64,000 nt of DNA from Fibrobacterota bacterium (GTDB taxonomy: Bacteria; Fibrobacterota; Chitinivibrionia; Chitinivibrionales; Chitinispirillaceae). The notes under the pieces were generated by a model. The model did not search any database and was not told where the DNA came from. It worked only from the letters and a program-made list of their open reading frames with translations. A program made the position numbers and the translations under genes. Where the stretch lies: NCBI GenBank assembly GCA_023459055.1, contig JAEWVR010000031.1, positions 310,001 through 374,000 on the forward strand, read 5' to 3'. Each line of letters starts with the position of its first letter. Position 1 is the stretch's first letter. Below, piece after piece: positions 53,989 through 62,488 of this stretch.

Positions 53989-54066
53989 TGGGGTGGCTGA
54001 GGGGGTTCGAACCCCCGACAACTGGAACCACAATCCAGTACTCTAACCAGCTGAGCTACAGCCACC
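53989..54066 (-). tRNA. tRNA-His (GTG)
   Basis: On the minus strand the acceptor stem GTGGCTG (54065-54059) pairs with CAGCCAC (53999-53993), followed by C73 and an encoded CCA (53991-53989). An extra G precedes position 1 (54066), the G-1 characteristic of tRNA-His. The D arm GCTCAGCTGGTTAGAGT, the anticodon arm CTGGA-TTGTGGT-TCCAG with anticodon GTG, and the T arm GGGGG-TTCGAAC-CCCCT are all intact. Confidence 0.97.
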
Positions 54067-54121
54067 ATATTTTAACGATGATAAAAATAGTTTTTTGCCT
54101 TAAAACAGGCAACAACTTTTT

Positions 54122-55024
54122 TTATTTACTTAATTCTAAATTTCCCCATGTACCGGGAATGTAATATTGTGCTTTATCAGGAACTGATGCAACTGTGTTA
54201 TCACCTTTTTTAACAAATACGGCTATACCAGCCTGACGTCCTTCAAATGGTACGATACCGCTATCGTACCATGGAAGTGTCACAACGATTTTATCACCGA
54301 TAATCTCTTTTGATATTTCGTTATGCCATTCTTTATCTGCATATTTCATCTTTGAGTCAAGAATTTTTCTCTCATAATGGGTACCCCATACGGAATCCTG
54401 TTTGATCATGATAAATCTATCGGGATATGCGACAAATGCATTTTTTCCATTTTTTCCATCAATGGCAAATGTCAAAACAGTGGTATCTGTTGATTTTTTT
54501 GCAATCATATAGAGTGCTTTGGAATTCCACAGAAGCGCATATGAATGTGTCCCAATTTTTGCGAAGTCAGTATCTTTAAGTCCATCAGCGATTACTTTCA
54601 ATGATGCTGTACTATCCGCTTTCCGGATCTGTACCAATGCTGTTTTTGGAATCTTTTCAAGGGCGAGAATACCAAATGGAAGTATTTCTGCTTTCTGGGA
54701 GTCTGCAGACCATTCAATCTTAAGATAATCAAGACCGCCAAGAACGGAACTGTTTACTTTTGCGATAAAGGCATCACTTGCAACATCAGTGACCTTAACA
54801 TCTTTTTTCGCAATCACTTTTGTTACTCCGCCAATCACACTGCTTAATGTATACTTTATCATCTTTGATTTATTTAGCGCAGTATCAATCTGAGCTTTTG
54901 CAACAACAGAATCGTTTCTTAGAGTCAACCATGGTGCAGGTGAATTTAACACAACTACCTGGCTAACAGCAATCGAAGCACCTGCAGCAATAGTTACTGC
55001 TGACAAAATTAACTGTCTGATCAT
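54122..55024 (-). CDS. exported protein of unknown function, possible carbohydrate-binding C-terminus
   Basis: 300 residues with a signal peptide (RQLILSAVTIAAGASIAVSQ). The mature protein is beta-rich. The C-terminal ~130 residues (LTFAIDGKNGKNAFVAYPDRFIMI, HNEISKEIIGDKIVVTLPWYDSGIVPFEGRQAGIAVFV) resemble a CBM9/DOMON-like beta-sandwich, often sugar-binding in secreted proteins of lignocellulose degraders. That match is weak. Periplasmic or secreted. It lies downstream of a gene for a small membrane protein across 111 nt, same strand. Function unknown. Confidence 0.7.
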   Translation of the reverse strand: MIRQLILSAVTIAAGASIAVSQVVVLNSPAPWLTLRNDSVVAKAQIDTALNKSKMIKYTLSSVIGGVTKVIAKKDVKVTDVASDAFIAKVNSSVLGGLDYLKIEWSADSQKAEILPFGILALEKIPKTALVQIRKADSTASLKVIADGLKDTDFAKIGTHSYALLWNSKALYMIAKKSTDTTVLTFAIDGKNGKNAFVAYPDRFIMIKQDSVWGTHYERKILDSKMKYADKEWHNEISKEIIGDKIVVTLPWYDSGIVPFEGRQAGIAVFVKKGDNTVASVPDKAQYYIPGTWGNLELSK

Positions 55025-55135
55025 TCTTTAAAACTCCTTTTTATCGTTGTTATATTTTTAACCAAATTTCAATTACGTATAAGATACAATATTATTTATT
55101 ATCAGATGTGCCGTTTTTAATACTATCTCATGAAT

Positions 55136-55750
55136 TTAGAAACCCTCACCAAGAGTCCATATCGTATCGTTACCGCTGATTAGATCCAATCGTACCCCTT
55201 TTACCGTATTGGACCACCCGTACTTAAACTCCGACAACTGATAACCGTCGGGTACCTTATACTCCCTGACACACTCCTCAATAACCGGAACCTTTTTGAC
55301 TTTATACAGGCTAATAATTCTGCTGGCTTGCTTTGTAAGATAATTCGTATGCTGCCGCAGAAAATACTTATCTTTATTCTGATTTACATACGTATCAAGC
55401 TGTTTCTCCATCCAGTGCTCAACTACCCGTGATGGGCCACCTGAAATCCAACCTGAATATGCATAGACAAATGCAGCTGCACCAAGTATTATCAGAATAG
55501 TCTTTAGTAGTACTTTTTTGATTCGCAAAATGTTAAAGCCAATGTCGCACAAAATGAATGTCACGATCAGGTAGCTGATTGAATCAACATATGTATTTAC
55601 AAAAGAAAAACTCATAAGATCAAATAGAAAGGCACAGAACAGTACTACAGCATAGAGCTTTATTCGAAAAGGTTTAAAAAAATTAACTTTATTGGAAAAA
55701 TATCCCAAAGCGAGAACAATAAATGGCAACAACCAGATTAAAACATTCAT
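55136..55750 (-). CDS. membrane protein of unknown function
   Basis: 204 residues. Four membrane segments in the first ~110 residues (WLLPFIVLALGYF, LYAVVLFCAFLFDLMSFSF, ISYLIVTFILCDIGFNI, TILIILGAAAFVYAYSGWI) and a ~95-residue soluble tail (VVEHWMEKQLDTYVNQNKDKYF, VKKVPVIEECVREYKVPDGY, RLDLISGNDTIWTLGEGF). I recognise no family. Last gene of the long minus-strand run, 20 nt after the acylphosphatase gene. A real protein by its composition, but nothing links it to the ruv genes except order. Confidence 0.65.
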   Translation of the reverse strand: MNVLIWLLPFIVLALGYFSNKVNFFKPFRIKLYAVVLFCAFLFDLMSFSFVNTYVDSISYLIVTFILCDIGFNILRIKKVLLKTILIILGAAAFVYAYSGWISGGPSRVVEHWMEKQLDTYVNQNKDKYFLRQHTNYLTKQASRIISLYKVKKVPVIEECVREYKVPDGYQLSEFKYGWSNTVKGVRLDLISGNDTIWTLGEGF

Positions 55751-55770
55751 TCAACAATCCTGCCTTACAA

Positions 55771-56046
55771 TTAATGCCTGACAATAAATTCTGATTCATT
55801 TTCAACAATGCACATATCGCTTGTTGTGTATGAAGTAACTCTGGATAGTTGTGGACCTACCCTGATCTTTTCAACAAATATCTTTAATAATTCGCTATCA
55901 CCCTGAGCCTCAATCTCCACACGTCCATCATGCATATTTTTGACATATCCGGTAAGATTCATTTCACTTGCGATATCACGTGCAAAGTACCTGAAACCGA
56001 CACCCTGAACTCTCCCGCTGATAATCATTGAAACCCTTTTTACCAT
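55771..56046 (-). CDS. acyP: acylphosphatase
   Basis: 91 residues. The catalytic Arg lies in GRVQGVGFRYFARD and the catalytic Asn in LTGYVKNMHDGRVEIEAQGD, both canonical. It hydrolyses acyl phosphates such as acetyl-phosphate or 1,3-bisphosphoglycerate. Cytoplasmic. Overlaps neither neighbour: 9 nt after DUF2905, 20 nt before the membrane protein, all in one run. Confidence 0.93.
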   Translation of the reverse strand: MVKRVSMIISGRVQGVGFRYFARDIASEMNLTGYVKNMHDGRVEIEAQGDSELLKIFVEKIRVGPQLSRVTSYTTSDMCIVENESEFIVRH

Positions 56047-56055
56047 ACGAATACA

Positions 56056-56274
56056 TTACCTTCGTGAAAAAAAGTTTAAAATCAGCGTCAGCACAATACT
56101 TAACAAAACAGACGTTGCAACAGGGATGTAAATTTTAAATTTTGAATTCCCTATTTGTATATCTCCGGGTAGTCTTCCTATTGGTATTTTGTCATAGATC
56201 ATGAATATCCCGCCAAGAACGATCAAAACAACCCCTGCAATAAAAAGAAACTTTCCGATTTCATCCCAGTTCAT
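56056..56274 (-). CDS. DUF2905 family membrane protein
   Basis: 72 residues, two membrane helices (FLFIAGVVLIVLGGIFMIY and VATSVLLSIVLTLILNFF) joined by a conserved IPIGRLPGDIQIGNSKFKIYIP loop, the DUF2905 signature. The family often follows ruvB in genomes, as here (15 nt after it). Role unknown. Confidence 0.9.
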   Translation of the reverse strand: MNWDEIGKFLFIAGVVLIVLGGIFMIYDKIPIGRLPGDIQIGNSKFKIYIPVATSVLLSIVLTLILNFFSRR

Positions 56275-56289
56275 TTCAGCTCCTTTACA

Positions 56290-57330
56290 TTAGAAGAGAC
56301 TCTGCTGCGAAGCATGGGTCCCGGGGGGAACGATATTAAAATATTTGTATGTTTTCATAGTAACCTCCCTGCCCCGGGGAGTTCGTTTTAAAAAACCGGA
56401 CTGTATGAGAAATGGTTCATAAACTTCCTCAATGGTATCGGGCTCTTCGCTGACAACAACCGCCAGTGTATTGATTCCTACCGGTCCACCATTGTAATGC
56501 TCGATAAGTGATAAAAGAATATTCCTATCCATTTCATCAAGTCCATTTTTATCAACACCCAGCATTGATAATGTTTTATCAATTATTGCAATTGAAATAC
56601 GTCCATCACCTCTGACCTGCGCGACATCTCTGCATCGTCGCAGGAGACGGTTTGCAATTCGGGGTGTTCCTCTTGCCCGTTTTCCAAGTTCAAGCGCTGC
56701 GTGAGGTTCGCATTCGACACCAAGAATCCCCGCAGAACGCATAATAATTGTTTGGAGTTCAAGTGGAGTATAATAACTGAGTCTGCACACATAACCAAAT
56801 CTGGCATGCATCGGGGATGTCAGCATACCGGCACGGGTTGTTGCTCCAACAAGTGTAAAAGGTTTTAAACCAAGCCTGATCGACCGTGCTGCAGGCCCTT
56901 CACCGATCATAATATCAAACACAAAATCTTCCATCGCAGGATAAAGAGCTTCTTCAACAACCCTGTTCAATCGATGTATTTCATCGATAAAAAGGATTTC
57001 CCTCTCGCCCAGATTGGTCAGATTACCTGCAAGATCTCCTTTTTTCTCAAGAACCGGCCCTGATGTCGTTTGAATGCCGACCCCAAGTTCACTTGCGAGA
57101 ATTCGTGACAACGTTGTTTTTCCAAGTCCCGGAGGACCACAAAACAGGATATGATCAAGCGCTTCACCACGTTTTTTTGCTGCCTCTACAAAAATGGAGA
57201 GATTCTGTTTAATGGTATCCTGCCCCACAAAATCATCAAATCGCTCAGGACGCAATGATGCCTCAAGCGGATCATCATCATCCTTGCGGTTTTCTCCTGA
57301 AACAATGCGCGGTTCCTCTTCATCACTCAT
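56290..57330 (-). CDS. ruvB: Holliday junction branch migration DNA helicase RuvB
   Basis: 346 residues. LRPERFDDFVGQ precedes Walker A FCGPPGLGKTT (65-73) and Walker B ILFIDEIHRLN (112-122), then the sensor block LVGATTRAGMLTSPMHARFG and the winged-helix end (GPVGINTLAVVVSEEPDTIEEVYEPFLIQSGFLKRTPRGREV). RuvB forms hexamers that drive branch migration with RuvA. Overlaps the pentapeptide-repeat gene by 4 nt. An N-terminal acidic extension of ~20 residues (EEPRIVSGENRKDDDD) is slightly longer than usual. Confidence 0.97.
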   Translation of the reverse strand: MSDEEEPRIVSGENRKDDDDPLEASLRPERFDDFVGQDTIKQNLSIFVEAAKKRGEALDHILFCGPPGLGKTTLSRILASELGVGIQTTSGPVLEKKGDLAGNLTNLGEREILFIDEIHRLNRVVEEALYPAMEDFVFDIMIGEGPAARSIRLGLKPFTLVGATTRAGMLTSPMHARFGYVCRLSYYTPLELQTIIMRSAGILGVECEPHAALELGKRARGTPRIANRLLRRCRDVAQVRGDGRISIAIIDKTLSMLGVDKNGLDEMDRNILLSLIEHYNGGPVGINTLAVVVSEEPDTIEEVYEPFLIQSGFLKRTPRGREVTMKTYKYFNIVPPGTHASQQSLF

Positions 57331-58190
57331 TTTACTTCACCAATAATAAACTGCCCCGAAGCACCCTGAAAGTCATTTCTTTTATAACTGCCGCGCATAG
57401 TCATCTTATCAAGAACCATTCCCCTGAATGAACAGACTGTAATCCTGCAGTTCTGCCACTCACTAAAATCAGCCTTAACTTTATCAAAATTACAATTTGA
57501 CAGCTCAAGATCATTAAACGAGGCCCGATTCCCTGTGCACGAAACAAAGGAACACTCTTTAAAAACAGTATGTGTAATTTTTACTCCCGGCATGTTTGCC
57601 TCGGAAAAGTTACATTGCATAAATTCTGAACTGCTTATTTTCAGTTCTGAAAGATCACTCTTATTGAATATTGTGTTGATAAAATTTGATTTTGCGATTG
57701 TTCCATTTTGACAATTAGTACCTGAAAAATCGCTGTCGTAAACTTCCGCATCTGTCAGAATAAAATTTGTCAATTTTGCACGACCATACTCGCAGTCTTT
57801 TAAAATTACTTTTTCAAAAAGAACATCTTCAAGTGTTGCATCAACAAAATCAGTCCGTTCGAGTCGTGCGGATGTAAAGTCAGCACCACGCAGATCGGCA
57901 TTTCTGAACTGGGTATATTTTAAATTTCCCAACGGTATTCCGCTGATTTTAGCGATAACCATTTTCGCACCACTCATGTGTGCATTATGAAAACTTGCAC
58001 TCTGTAAACTACTATCCGTAAAGTCACAACCGCTGAGATTGCAGTGATCAAACCTGGCTCTTGTCAGCTTACAGCTTCTGAAGTCCGTTCCACTAAGGTC
58101 ATTACCAGTAAAGTCTGCATTGGAAAAATCCTTTCCCTTGCAGGAAAGTCCGCTTTTAACGACACGAATTAATTCGCTTTTGCTGCTCAT
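57327..58190 (-). CDS. pentapeptide-repeat protein inserted between ruvA and ruvB
   Basis: 287 residues from Met at 58190, which has AGGTGA upstream and overlaps the ruvA stop (ATGA); a Met nine codons earlier lies inside ruvA. From ~18 to 280 the sequence consists of A(D/N)LXX-like units (FSNADFTGNDLSGTDF, LQSASFHNAHMSGAKM, ADLRGADFTSARLERTDF), about 50 pentapeptides that form a right-handed quadrilateral beta-helix. No signal peptide or other domain. Some such proteins (MfpA, Qnr) mimic B-DNA and bind gyrase. Its stop overlaps ruvB by 4 nt, so translation is coupled to both. A role at Holliday junctions is inference. Confidence 0.88.
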   Translation of the reverse strand: MSSKSELIRVVKSGLSCKGKDFSNADFTGNDLSGTDFRSCKLTRARFDHCNLSGCDFTDSSLQSASFHNAHMSGAKMVIAKISGIPLGNLKYTQFRNADLRGADFTSARLERTDFVDATLEDVLFEKVILKDCEYGRAKLTNFILTDAEVYDSDFSGTNCQNGTIAKSNFINTIFNKSDLSELKISSSEFMQCNFSEANMPGVKITHTVFKECSFVSCTGNRASFNDLELSNCNFDKVKADFSEWQNCRITVCSFRGMVLDKMTMRGSYKRNDFQGASGQFIIGEVK

Positions 58191-58807
58191 ATCACCTGCA
58201 ATGCTTTCCTGATCCATTCTTCAACCGGAGCACTGCTGTCAACAGTCTGTTCAACACGGGACAGTGCTTTCAATACCTGTTTATCATTATATCCTAAAGA
58301 TATCATTGCGTCAAACGCTTCATCTCTTACCAATACTTTTTCCTGTTTTACCGCTGGAGTTTTTAAAGCCTGAGATTTCGGTACTGATGATAGCCCACTG
58401 AGTGTGTTACCCAGTTTTCCTTTCAGCTCCAGCACGAGACGCTGTGCAGTTTTAGGACCTACACCAGGAATTTTCTCAAGACGTGACGGATCAGCAGCAT
58501 TGACACTTTGAACAAGGTCACTAATTGCTATTCCTGACAGTACACTCAACGCAACCTTTGGCCCTATTTTGGTAATGCCGATCAGTTGTATAAAAACATC
58601 TTTCTCGGTCTTTGTTGAAAATCCATACAGTTTGTGTGCATCCTCACGAACCTGATAATAGATGTAAAGTTTTACTTCCGCACCAATATCAGGGAGCATT
58701 TCAAATGTTGACAAAGGAATCCCGGCTCCATACCCCACCCCATGGACATCTATGGTCACATGAGTTACATCCTTTTCACTGAGTATTCCACGAAGATAGT
58801 CAATCAT
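58187..58807 (-). CDS. ruvA: Holliday junction branch migration protein RuvA
   Basis: 206 residues. Domain I (DVHGVGYGAGIPLSTFEMLP), domain II with HhH motifs (LIGITKIGPKVALSVLSGIAISDLVQSVNAADPSRLEKIPGVGPKTAQRLVLELKGKL), and domain III (DEAFDAMISLGYNDKQVLKALSRV). RuvA forms the tetramer that clamps the four-way junction and recruits RuvB. It is 43 nt after ruvC and overlaps the pentapeptide gene by 4 nt. Confidence 0.96.
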   Translation of the reverse strand: MIDYLRGILSEKDVTHVTIDVHGVGYGAGIPLSTFEMLPDIGAEVKLYIYYQVREDAHKLYGFSTKTEKDVFIQLIGITKIGPKVALSVLSGIAISDLVQSVNAADPSRLEKIPGVGPKTAQRLVLELKGKLGNTLSGLSSVPKSQALKTPAVKQEKVLVRDEAFDAMISLGYNDKQVLKALSRVEQTVDSSAPVEEWIRKALQVI

Positions 58808-58850
58808 TGCAGATCTTTCTGGTTAACGTATGCACACAGAACCGGCGATT

Positions 58851-59336
58851 CTATCTCAATGATGTCAATCCGGTATTGTAAAAATCACACACCGCTATTG
58901 CCAGTGCATCGTATGCATCACTGCGGGTATGTGCCTCAGGTGGAGATAACAGTACCTTTATCATGTACTCTACCTGTTCTTTTGCAGCATTGCCGTTCCC
59001 GGTTACCGCTTTCTTGATCTCCCGTGGTGTGTACTCTGTGATCACCGCTTTTACCTGTCGTGCAGCAAGCATTGCAACACCACGAGCATGTCCAAGTACA
59101 AGCGTTGTGTGGACATTCCTGCTATAAAAAGCTTCTTCAATACAGACTCTGTCCGGCGTATAAATGTGCATTTTCTCAAGAAGACCATTATAGATAATCT
59201 CAAGCCGCTCAGCAAGTGCACCGGTTGCATTAGTGGCAATTATACCGGAATCAAGCCACGTGATTGAGTTGTTCCGTGTTTTAATTACCCCATACCCGGT
59301 GACTGCAGTTCCGGGATCAATACCGAAAATGATCAC
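58851..59336 (-). CDS. ruvC: crossover junction endodeoxyribonuclease RuvC
   Basis: 161 residues. Active-site acids in IFGIDPGTAVTGYGV (Asp7), RVCIEEAFYSRNVHTTLVLGHARG (Glu pair), and SDAYDALAIAVCD. VKKAVTGNGNAAKEQV matches the family. It resolves Holliday junctions. It overlaps yebC by 4 nt on one side and precedes ruvA by 43 nt, so ruvC-ruvA-x-ruvB form one unit. Confidence 0.96.
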   Translation of the reverse strand: MIIFGIDPGTAVTGYGVIKTRNNSITWLDSGIIATNATGALAERLEIIYNGLLEKMHIYTPDRVCIEEAFYSRNVHTTLVLGHARGVAMLAARQVKAVITEYTPREIKKAVTGNGNAAKEQVEYMIKVLLSPPEAHTRSDAYDALAIAVCDFYNTGLTSLR

Positions 59337-60082
59337 TTATCAAGCTGCTCCAGATCACTGTCAGAAATATCGTAGTTTGCATACACATTCTGAGTATCAT
59401 CGAGATCGTCAAGTGCTTCCATAAGTTTCATGACTTTTGCAACATTTTCACCCTCAACCTTGACAGGATTTTCAGGTATTTTTGTCAGCTCGGCCGATAC
59501 CGGTGTGATATTTACTTTTTCAAGAGCTGCTTTAACATTCTCGAATGTATCAGGAGCTGTAACAATTTCAAACTCATCACCATCAAGCACCATATCCTCA
59601 GCACCAGCTTCAAGCACTACTTCCATAAGCATGTCTTCACCCATAGCGCTCTGTGCAACACGAATGATACCCTTTGATTTGAACATATATGCAACACTGT
59701 TGCTTGTTCCAAGATTCCCGCCGTATTTTGTAAAGGCATGACGCACTTCTGCAACGGTTCTGTTTCTGTTATCAGTCATTGTCTCAACCATAACAGCAAT
59801 ACCTGATGGTCCATATCCTTCAAATACGATTTCTTCGTAGGTTACCCCTTCAAGCTGACCGGTACCTTTTGCAATAGCATTTTCAACGTTTTTACCGGGC
59901 ATATTTGCAGCACGTGCACTTGAAATTGCAGAACGTAAACGAGGATTAGAGGTTGCATCACCGCCACCCATTCTTGCAGCAATGGTAATTTCCCGGATAA
60001 GACGGTTAAAAAGTTTCCCCCTGGCAGCATCAGTTTTACCTTTTGCGCGCTTAATGGTTGCCCACTTGGAATGTCCAGACAT
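59333..60082 (-). CDS. yebC: YebC/PmpR family DNA-binding regulator
   Basis: 249 residues. Canonical start GHSKWATIKRAKGKTDAARGKLFNRLIREITIAARMGGGD and IVFEGYGPSGIAVMVETMTDNRNRTVAEVRHAFTKYGGNLG. The family includes transcriptional regulators and proteins that relieve ribosome stalling at proline stretches. Ribosome site AGGAG before ATG 60082. It overlaps ruvC by 4 nt, a common arrangement (yebC-ruvC). Confidence 0.95.
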   Translation of the reverse strand: MSGHSKWATIKRAKGKTDAARGKLFNRLIREITIAARMGGGDATSNPRLRSAISSARAANMPGKNVENAIAKGTGQLEGVTYEEIVFEGYGPSGIAVMVETMTDNRNRTVAEVRHAFTKYGGNLGTSNSVAYMFKSKGIIRVAQSAMGEDMLMEVVLEAGAEDMVLDGDEFEIVTAPDTFENVKAALEKVNITPVSAELTKIPENPVKVEGENVAKVMKLMEALDDLDDTQNVYANYDISDSDLEQLDK

Positions 60083-60101
60083 TATTATACTCCTTTATTA
60101 T

Positions 60102-60128
60102 ATGTTATTTTATGCAATGAAATAACAT
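60102..60128. terminator. 9-bp inverted repeat between murI and yebC
   Basis: ATGTTATTT (60102-60110), 9-nt loop, AAATAACAT (60120-60128). Weak, AT-only stem with no T-run; it could attenuate or stabilise transcripts between the cell-wall genes and yebC-ruv. Confidence 0.35.
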
Positions 60129-60152
60129 GACACCCTGCCAGAAATCTCCGGT

Positions 60153-60971
60153 TCACATATCCCCGAAATTGACATATTCAGCAGATGTCAGTTTTGAACC
60201 CAAAAACTGGAATACTTTACGTTCCATTTGATCGATATTGTCAGTAAACAGAAACCGGCTCTCTGCTTTGCCATCACCCTTTGACGCAGTAAGAATTTTC
60301 AATGCAGTCAGGATATCCTGAGCCTCTTTGGCAGTCCACAAAGCGCTGTCAAGTAACTGAATTCTGGTACCCACAGTACCCTGAATAACTTCCATGAGCA
60401 GTGAATAATGTGAACAACCGAGTATCATACAGTCAACGCCAAGATCTATCAGCTCGTAAAGGTAATGTTGCGCCGCACTACGGGTAACATCTCTATCAAG
60501 CAACCCTTCTTCCACAAGAGGAACAAACAGTGGTGATTCCCGTTCGAATACCCGGATATCACTGCCTATATTCTGAATTGCTTTTGTATATGCGCCGGTT
60601 CGAATCGTTGCATTTGTACCGATTACACCGATTTTCTTCTCTGCGGTTCTAAGCACAGCAGCACGAGCACCCGGAAGAACTACCCCGATTGATGGCAGAT
60701 CGCGGGCACATTCCTCAATCTGTTCAAGCGCCACAGATGTGATTGTGTTACAGGCAACAATCAGCATTTTAATATCCAGATCAATCAGGTACTTCGCACA
60801 CTGTAAACCATATCTCCTGATTACTGCCTCAGACCTGTGTCCATATGGTGCGCGGGCATTGTCACCAAGATAAATTATTTTTTCATGAGGCATCATCCGG
60901 AATACCTCACGCGCAACTGTCAAGCCTCCCAAACCGGAATCAAGTATACCAATGGGCCTATTGTCGCTCAT
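60153..60971 (-). CDS. murI: glutamate racemase
   Basis: 272 residues. Substrate motif LDSGLGGLTVARE (Asp11-Ser12), GDNARAPYG, catalytic Cys74 in VACNTITS and Cys186 in LGCSHYSLL. It interconverts L- and D-glutamate for peptidoglycan. Cytoplasmic. It overlaps the amidase gene by 4 nt, so wall synthesis and wall hydrolysis genes are coupled. Confidence 0.95.
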   Translation of the reverse strand: MSDNRPIGILDSGLGGLTVAREVFRMMPHEKIIYLGDNARAPYGHRSEAVIRRYGLQCAKYLIDLDIKMLIVACNTITSVALEQIEECARDLPSIGVVLPGARAAVLRTAEKKIGVIGTNATIRTGAYTKAIQNIGSDIRVFERESPLFVPLVEEGLLDRDVTRSAAQHYLYELIDLGVDCMILGCSHYSLLMEVIQGTVGTRIQLLDSALWTAKEAQDILTALKILTASKGDGKAESRFLFTDNIDQMERKVFQFLGSKLTSAEYVNFGDM

Positions 60972-62488
60972 ATCCCACTCCCATACAGATCCTGAAATCC
61001 AATAACAGCATTATAAATTGCCATAGCAATTTTATCCTGAAACTTCTTGTCTGCAAGCAGTTTTTCTTCATTTGGATTTGACAAAAAGCCAGTTTCTATC
61101 AGCACTGATGGCATAAAAGCACCATTGAGTACCCAGAAGTTGGCCTGTCCGACTCCGAGATGAAGTTTGTTAATCTTATTGTCAAGTGATGCATCAAATT
61201 TCTGATCAAGCAGAATGCAGAATTCCTGACTCTCCTTGAGGAATTCATTTCCCGCAAGGTCAATTAGTATATTTTGTAAACTTGTATAATTCTGCGGTTT
61301 TTCTTCCAGTTCAATAACCGCATTTTCGCGCATTGCAACAAGTTTATCCTCTTCATTCTTTGCCTGCGAGAGGAAATAAATTTTGTACCCTTTTGTACTA
61401 TGTCTTCTTTTTGCTGTACCGGGAACCGCGTCAGCATGAATACTGATAAAAAAATCTGCCTTATTATCGTTAGCAAACTTTGTCCTGTCACTGAGAGGTA
61501 TAAAAACATCCTTATCTCTTGTACACAACACCTTCAGTTTGCTGTTCTTTTTCAGTAAATCCCTGACTTTAAGCGTAATTGCCAGTACGACATCTTTTTC
61601 CATAACACCGGTAGGGCCGCTTGCTCCCGGATCTTTTCCACCATGCCCGGGGTCCAATACAATGGTCTTTAGCCCTGACGACAGATCGCTTCCTCCTGCG
61701 AGTGCGGTGGGTGATATTGTTCCTGATACTGCCGGTTTTGGCTTTACTTTTTTCTGCCGTAACGCAATAAGTAATGTTTTTGTGTCCTGGATGTAATCAA
61801 TAAGAGGTTCTTCAATTTCGCGATTCAGGATTACTGAAACCTGCGCAGAATTTTTATATTGTAAAGCAAACAGTGAATCTGCCAGTCCGACACGCTCTTT
61901 CTGATGCAGTGTTTTGGGATTTACTGTTCCGCCAAGAAAGTTAATAGTCAGATTAGGATAAAAATAGGTACAGTCAAACGGTACAGAGTCAGTGAGTACA
62001 AGAGTAAGCAGTGTCCCGTTTTGTTTTTTCTCAAGAACTGCTGAGGATACGGTGTACTTTGATAATGCAGCGACAGGAGGGATATCCTTCTTTTTTTGTA
62101 TGTTGTTATCAATGGTAAATTCTGTTGTAAGACTTGAAATAAGGCCCAGGGCAGCAACGGGAAGGTAAAGTGCAGCTCCCCTGCGGACAATCTCACCCGG
62201 GAGTTGATAAACTGTAGCATTCAGTGCAATAAAACGGCTATCCTGAGTAAAAACGATTTTCTGGTTTTTGCGGGTACAGGAAAGCTTGTTTGTAAACTTG
62301 TCCCAACTGCATTGAAATGAGAGATTCTCAAGCAGCGGAACAAGTGCGATCAGTTGAATGTTCCCGTTTTCTACTGTCGGAATCGGGACTGGTTCACTTT
62401 TTCCCTTGATCGAAAACGTGACTTCAGAACCAGCCGCTACAAGCGAAACCAAAAACAATGCAATGATACTGCAAAAACGTAATCTCAT
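60968..62488 (-). CDS. N-acetylmuramoyl-L-alanine amidase (Amidase_3) with N-terminal AMIN/copper-amine-oxidase-like domain
   Basis: 506 residues, signal peptide at ~1-20. Residues ~25-120 resemble a Cu-amine-oxidase N-terminal-like fold (LIALVPLLENLSFQCSWDKFTNKLSC). Residues ~140-245 look like an AMIN-like wall-targeting segment. From ~275 comes the zinc amidase: IVLDPGHGGKDPGASG (first His), FISIHADAVPG and VLIETGFLSNPNEE (Glu). It cleaves the lactyl-Ala bond of peptidoglycan in the periplasm, probably at division. It overlaps murI and smpB by 4 nt each. Confidence 0.9.
   Translation of the reverse strand: MRLRFCSIIALFLVSLVAAGSEVTFSIKGKSEPVPIPTVENGNIQLIALVPLLENLSFQCSWDKFTNKLSCTRKNQKIVFTQDSRFIALNATVYQLPGEIVRRGAALYLPVAALGLISSLTTEFTIDNNIQKKKDIPPVAALSKYTVSSAVLEKKQNGTLLTLVLTDSVPFDCTYFYPNLTINFLGGTVNPKTLHQKERVGLADSLFALQYKNSAQVSVILNREIEEPLIDYIQDTKTLLIALRQKKVKPKPAVSGTISPTALAGGSDLSSGLKTIVLDPGHGGKDPGASGPTGVMEKDVVLAITLKVRDLLKKNSKLKVLCTRDKDVFIPLSDRTKFANDNKADFFISIHADAVPGTAKRRHSTKGYKIYFLSQAKNEEDKLVAMRENAVIELEEKPQNYTSLQNILIDLAGNEFLKESQEFCILLDQKFDASLDNKINKLHLGVGQANFWVLNGAFMPSVLIETGFLSNPNEEKLLADKKFQDKIAMAIYNAVIGFQDLYGSGI

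Noticed and set aside
53897..54031. Extension of the small membrane protein through the tRNA gene
   Set aside because: It runs antisense through tRNA-His; the Met at 53896 has GGAGGG.
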